A stretch of DNA of 17,576 bases from Gemmatimonadaceae bacterium (lineage in GTDB: Bacteria; Latescibacterota; UBA2968; UBA8231): assembly GCA_002726335.1 (NCBI GenBank), contig PBSR01000057.1, forward strand, positions 1 to 17,576, given 5' to 3'. Shown piece by piece: positions 14,146 to 17,576 of this stretch (its first letter is position 1; each line of letters begins with the position of its first letter). Below the pieces are notes generated by a model. The model saw only the letters and a list, made by a program, of their open reading frames with translations, was not told the DNA's origin and did no database searches. A program made the translations under genes and the position numbers.

Positions 14146-14649
14146 TCAGACTCCTTTCGGTGAATCCGTCCGCCAGGACGGGTCTTCATGGGCGACTGTA
14201 TCGAGCAGTTCGTCGGTGAGGCTTTCCATCTCCCGCAAGTCTACGTCGGTCTGGTGGTCGAAGCCAGCCAGATGCAGCAGGCCGTGGATGAGGAGTCGAG
14301 CCAACTCTCGATCGCGCGGCGTGCCGAGTTCGTCAGCCTGCACCCGGGCTCGATCGAGAGAGATGTAGACCTCTCCCGCCGGCACGTCCTCGCCGATCAG
14401 GACGTCGTCGCCAGTGATGGCCTGCTGTCCATTCTCGACGAAAGAGAAGGACAACACATCGGTGGGCTGGTCGCGCCCCCGAAACGTCCGATTCAGCCTG
14501 TGCACTTCATCGTCGCCAGTAAGGATGATGTCGACGAGTCCCCCCGCGGCATGACGGGACAGCGTCCTGCGGGCCGCCTTCTCCAGCCCGTCAAGGCTGG
14601 CCTGGTCGAGTCCGTCAGGCAGATCGGGACTGCAGTGTAGACGGAACAT
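14146..14649 (-). CDS. ybeY: Endoribonuclease YbeY (16S rRNA maturation)
   Basis: A 167-residue metal-dependent RNase required for 16S rRNA 3' end maturation and 70S quality control. The signature HGLLHLAGFDH at 122-132 supplies the Zn-binding H122, H126 and H132. The segment NRTFRGRDQPTDVLSFSF (53-70) carries the conserved Arg and the family sequence TDVLSFSF. The start ATG at 14649 has AAGGGGAG about 9 bases upstream. The gene overlaps the 3' end of the pgpH-like gene by 35 bases, so reinitiation or coupling is likely. It is followed by the CorC gene 11 bases later. The order phoH, HD-family gene, ybeY, corC resembles the known conserved bacterial cluster. Length is normal (usually 150-170). 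Confidence 0.95.
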   Translation of the reverse strand: MFRLHCSPDLPDGLDQASLDGLEKAARRTLSRHAAGGLVDIILTGDDEVHRLNRTFRGRDQPTDVLSFSFVENGQQAITGDDVLIGEDVPAGEVYISLDRARVQADELGTPRDRELARLLIHGLLHLAGFDHQTDVDLREMESLTDELLDTVAHEDPSWRTDSPKGV

Positions 14650-16903
14650 CCGTCCGGCTCCCCTTGCGGCCGTCCTTCTGCCATGGGTATTCGAGGCGTC
14701 CGTGCAGAGTGCCCATCAGCACAGGTATGAAGGACTCTTCAATGGCGTGCAGGTCGCGCAGCGTCAGCGGGCACTCATCGAGTTCACCGGCGCTGAACTT
14801 CTGCTGAACGATGCGTCGCACCAGCTGCCGGACGCGGTTGGGCGTACGTTCGGTAAGCGTCCGCGCTGCCGACTCTACGGAATCGGCCAGCATGAGTATC
14901 CCGGCCTCCTTCGTCTGCGGTTTGGGACCATCATACCGAAAATCGTCGCGGCGGACATTCTCCACACCCAGCTCGATGGCGCGATTGTAGAAGTATTCGA
15001 TTACGGTCGTACCGTGATGCTGTGGGATGAGATCGACAATGGCCTTCGGCAGACCGTTCTCCTCGCCCAGTTCGATGCCATCCTTCACGTGCGAGTCGAT
15101 GATGAGGAAACTCATACTCGGCGTGAGATGATCGTGCGGGTTGCGGCCACCGCGCAGGCCCTGGTTTTCGGTGAAATACTCCGGCTTCAGCATCTTGCCG
15201 ACATCGTGATAGTAACAGCCGACCCTCGCCAGGAGGGGGCTGGCGCCGATACGCTGGGCGCCTGCTTCGGAAAGGTTGGCCATGATCAGCGAATGCGTAT
15301 AGGTGCCCGGGGCGCGGATCGCGAGTTCGCGCAACAGGGGACGGTTGAGATCGGAGAGTTCGAGAAGCGTGATATCCGTGGTCACGGTGAACAGGCTTTC
15401 GAAGATTGGCAGCAGGCCCTGGATGACGATCGGCGCCGCCACGCCGATGAAGATGCCGGGCAGAACGTGGTTGTAGATCTCATCCAGCTGGACGAAGCGC
15501 AGCAGGTCGGCAGCGGCGATAAGCACGGCGTAGGAAGCCGGCAGGAGGATGATAGCGCGGTAGAACTGATTGCGGTGGCGCACATGGCGCACTGAGAACA
15601 CGGCCACCGCGGATGTCAGAGCACAGATCATAGCAACGTAGAAGTCACCGAAGAGGCTGCCGATGAACAGCGCCAGCAGGAAGGAGACGACCAGCGCCAG
15701 TTGTGGGCTCAGCAGTATGGTGAGAAGCATGGCAGCCAGTGGCGCCGGCACGAAGAACGTCTGGATGTCCTCGGTGCGGATGTAGGAGGCGATCGCCGCC
15801 GTCACCAGGGCGATGATGGCGAGCAGGAGCAGCAGACCGGGACTGTTGTAGACTGCGGGCTCACGCGTTGCCAGATAGAATCCGAGTACGACCAGGATGA
15901 ATGCCGCGATCACGGCGGCAGCGGCGGTCTGCATCAGGCGGGTTGTGCTATCCTTCAGTTCTTCCTCCACCAGATGTGCTGCCAGAGCCTCCAGGGCTTC
16001 GACGTGCTGCGTTTCGACCTTGGCATTCTTGTCGACGATCATCTCGTCCTGCAGGTAGCGCTGCTTGATACTGGCCACACTGCGTCGCGCCTCGTTGCGC
16101 AATCGTTCAGTAGCCTGTACGTCGATTGTCAGATTGGGGGCGACGAACAGTCCCAGCAGTTCGTGCAGGGCCTCGATGGCGCCGCTGCCCGCCAGTGGTG
16201 GGTAGCCCTCGATCAAGGTCAGCATGGCGCCACCCCGCAGAGACCGTGTATCGTGCAGGGCATCGATGGACACGGGGCGGGTATCGATCTGGGCTTGCCG
16301 GGTGAGCCGCGTCAGCGGCGTCTCGCGGGATGGCATGATCCCGGTGCTGTAGGCGTCGGCGAGCATCTGGATTCCCGCCCGGCGCACGCTGGCCACCGTG
16401 TCGGCGTGAGCAGTGGACAAGGTGGACACCAGATCCTGCAGAGCCGCCTCGGACAACGAGCCGATGATGTCGGGCAGTTCCCGCTGCAGGCGCCGTTGCT
16501 TGAGAGTGTCCGCCATCTCCATGCGGATGTTGGTCAGCAGCACGGAGAACACGGAGTCCAATCGTTCAAGCTGCGCGTCCTTCACCTCTTCGTGCAGGAT
16601 GAGCTGCGAGGGGACCGTGCGTTCCGCCTCCACCCGCTCACGATCCAGTTCGTCACTCGTCTTGCGCACGAAGAAGGGCAGCGGAGCGTTGATCCGCTCG
16701 GGAGCGACGCTGCCGACGCGCAAGTCAGTGATGCTGTAGGGGCGCTGCAACGGAGAGAAATAGGTGAGCAGGGCGACGGCTGCCAGCGCCAGCAGGAGTC
16801 GGTACACCCGCAGGCCTGCCTGACCGATACCATCGCGGGCCGAAGACCGGCGGCTCGTGCCGCGCAGCGATGACCACCAACGTTTCCACTCGGTGGAGTT
16901 CAC
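14615..16903 (-). CDS. pgpH: 7TM-HD family cyclic-di-AMP phosphodiesterase (PgpH type)
   Basis: A 762-residue protein with an N-terminal helix (about 32-50), a large extracytoplasmic 7TMR-HDED-like region (about 51-320), seven membrane helices (about 325-505) and a C-terminal cytoplasmic HD domain. The HD residues are H537 ([10 protein letters not shown]), H566-D567 (CYYHDVGKM), H605, H629-H630 ([13 protein letters not shown]) and D674 ([13 protein letters not shown]). Their spacing follows Listeria PgpH, which hydrolyses c-di-AMP to pApA. This implies c-di-AMP signalling in the organism, although no cyclase gene is in view. The start is GTG at 16903, overlapping the phoH stop (GTGA at 16903-16900). 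The length is in the normal range for the family. Confidence 0.93.
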   Translation of the reverse strand: MNSTEWKRWWSSLRGTSRRSSARDGIGQAGLRVYRLLLALAAVALLTYFSPLQRPYSITDLRVGSVAPERINAPLPFFVRKTSDELDRERVEAERTVPSQLILHEEVKDAQLERLDSVFSVLLTNIRMEMADTLKQRRLQRELPDIIGSLSEAALQDLVSTLSTAHADTVASVRRAGIQMLADAYSTGIMPSRETPLTRLTRQAQIDTRPVSIDALHDTRSLRGGAMLTLIEGYPPLAGSGAIEALHELLGLFVAPNLTIDVQATERLRNEARRSVASIKQRYLQDEMIVDKNAKVETQHVEALEALAAHLVEEELKDSTTRLMQTAAAAVIAAFILVVLGFYLATREPAVYNSPGLLLLLAIIALVTAAIASYIRTEDIQTFFVPAPLAAMLLTILLSPQLALVVSFLLALFIGSLFGDFYVAMICALTSAVAVFSVRHVRHRNQFYRAIILLPASYAVLIAAADLLRFVQLDEIYNHVLPGIFIGVAAPIVIQGLLPIFESLFTVTTDITLLELSDLNRPLLRELAIRAPGTYTHSLIMANLSEAGAQRIGASPLLARVGCYYHDVGKMLKPEYFTENQGLRGGRNPHDHLTPSMSFLIIDSHVKDGIELGEENGLPKAIVDLIPQHHGTTVIEYFYNRAIELGVENVRRDDFRYDGPKPQTKEAGILMLADSVESAARTLTERTPNRVRQLVRRIVQQKFSAGELDECPLTLRDLHAIEESFIPVLMGTLHGRLEYPWQKDGRKGSRTDVPSTLQSRSA

Positions 16904-17576
16904 GTCGAACTGTCCGCCTTGGTTGCGTCGTCGTGTCCTTCATAGGCCTGAACGATGCGCTGCACCAGGGGGTTGCGTACAACGTCTCGCTCTGTGAGAT
17001 GAATGAAATCGAGACCGCTCACGTCGCGCAGAACGCTGCGCACATCGATCAGCCCAGATGGTTGGTGGGGCGGCAGATCGGTCTGTGTGATATCCCCGGT
17101 GACCACCGCCTTGGATCCGGCCCCGAGTCGCGTGAGAAACATCTTCATCTGCGCCGGTGTCGTGTTCTGCGCCTCGTCGAGGATGATGAAGGCATCGTTC
17201 AGTGTCCGTCCTCGCATGAAGGCCAGCGGTGCCACCTCGACGATCTTCATGCCCTGGAAACGGACGAGTCGATCGGGCTCCAACAGCTCCTGCAGGGCAT
17301 CGTACAGAGGACGCAGATAGGGGTCCACTTTGTCTTCGAGTGCACCGGGAAGGAATCCCAGGTTCTCTCCTGCTTCGACGGCGGGCCGGGCCAGCACGAT
17401 TCGCGAGACCTTCTTCTGCTTCAGAGCGGAGACCGCGGCGGCGACGGCGAGGTACGTCTTGCCCGTTCCGGCAGGACCTATGACGAAGACGATGTCGTTG
17501 CGTGAGACCGATTCGAGATAGGCGAGTTGGCCGCCACTGCGGGCACGAACGGTGGTTTTGTAGGTGCGGACAGTGC
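16900..17576 (-). CDS. phoH: PhoH family ATPase (5' partial)
   Basis: The C-terminal 224 codons or so of a PhoH-like P-loop protein; the frame is open to the right edge, so the N-terminus is outside. The Walker A motif [11 protein letters not shown] lies near 17470, followed by the PhoH signature [16 protein letters not shown]. The Walker B/DEAQN element is in [19 protein letters not shown], with [14 protein letters not shown] downstream. These are hallmarks of PhoH/YbeZ, a cytosolic ATP-binding protein that works with YbeY in RNA metabolism. The stop overlaps the GTG start of the 7TM-HD gene. The conserved pairing of phoH and ybeY genes supports the call. The C-terminal residues ([15 protein letters not shown]) are acidic and probably disordered. 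Confidence 0.93.
   Translation of the reverse strand, partial: TVRTYKTTVRARSGGQLAYLESVSRNDIVFVIGPAGTGKTYLAVAAAVSALKQKKVSRIVLARPAVEAGENLGFLPGALEDKVDPYLRPLYDALQELLEPDRLVRFQGMKIVEVAPLAFMRGRTLNDAFIILDEAQNTTPAQMKMFLTRLGAGSKAVVTGDITQTDLPPHQPSGLIDVRSVLRDVSGLDFIHLTERDVVRNPLVQRIVQAYEGHDDATKADSST

Noticed and set aside
15701..16873. 390-codon plus-strand frame opposite the 7TM-HD gene
   Set aside because: Antisense to a full-length protein with intact HD motifs. Gln/His/Gly-rich composition reflects the complementary strand of a Leu/Ala-rich gene.

Overview
The window is GC-rich (roughly 60% by eye), densely coded bacterial chromosomal DNA. Apolipoprotein N-acyltransferase points to an organism with lipoprotein N-acylation, probably a diderm. 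The PhoH / 7TM-HD (PgpH) / YbeY / CorC gene order and the large set of Gfo/Idh/MocA, cupin and TIM-barrel sugar enzymes would suit FCB-type or related environmental phyla (Gemmatimonadota- or Latescibacterota-like). That placement is a recollection-based guess; nothing in the window fixes the taxon.

Left half (1-9540, mainly + strand) is an accessory metabolic region. It opens with the C-terminal two thirds of an MFS transporter translationally coupled to a D-2-hydroxyacid dehydrogenase. A 3-hydroxyisobutyrate-dehydrogenase-like enzyme lies convergent on the - strand, followed by a divergent small membrane protein. A long + strand run follows: TIM-barrel sugar isomerase/epimerase, bicupin, an 81-residue unknown protein, an alkyltransferase-like (ATL) DNA repair protein, a MATE exporter, a single-domain cupin, a DHDPS/KDG-aldolase-family enzyme, and a Gfo/Idh/MocA oxidoreductase. 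Many neighbours overlap by a few bases, so they are probably co-translated. The carbohydrate-type enzymes look like a catabolic or interconversion pathway for a sugar, sugar acid or polyol whose identity cannot be read from the sequence.

The centre (9541-10002) is a 460-base spacer between convergent gene blocks. It is locally AT-rich and holds a 13-bp inverted repeat, a well-spaced sigma-54-type promoter match, and a 40-codon ORF with a ribosome binding site and one predicted membrane segment. It also holds a short, possibly truncated ORF just after the oxidoreductase.

Right half (10003-17576, - strand) is housekeeping. In transcription order it carries PhoH (cut by the window edge), PgpH-type 7TM-HD c-di-AMP phosphodiesterase, YbeY, a CorC/HlyC-type CBS membrane protein, the initiator tRNA with its own intrinsic terminator, a 108-residue protein that is essentially a lone sigma-70 region 4, and finally a 754-residue apolipoprotein N-acyltransferase. 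The last protein carries an extra C-terminal alpha/beta-hydrolase (lipase-like) domain with a complete-looking catalytic triad. This Lnt-hydrolase fusion, coupled to the sigma-4-like protein, is the most unusual item in the window. The sigma-54/dyad/40-codon unit in the spacer comes second.
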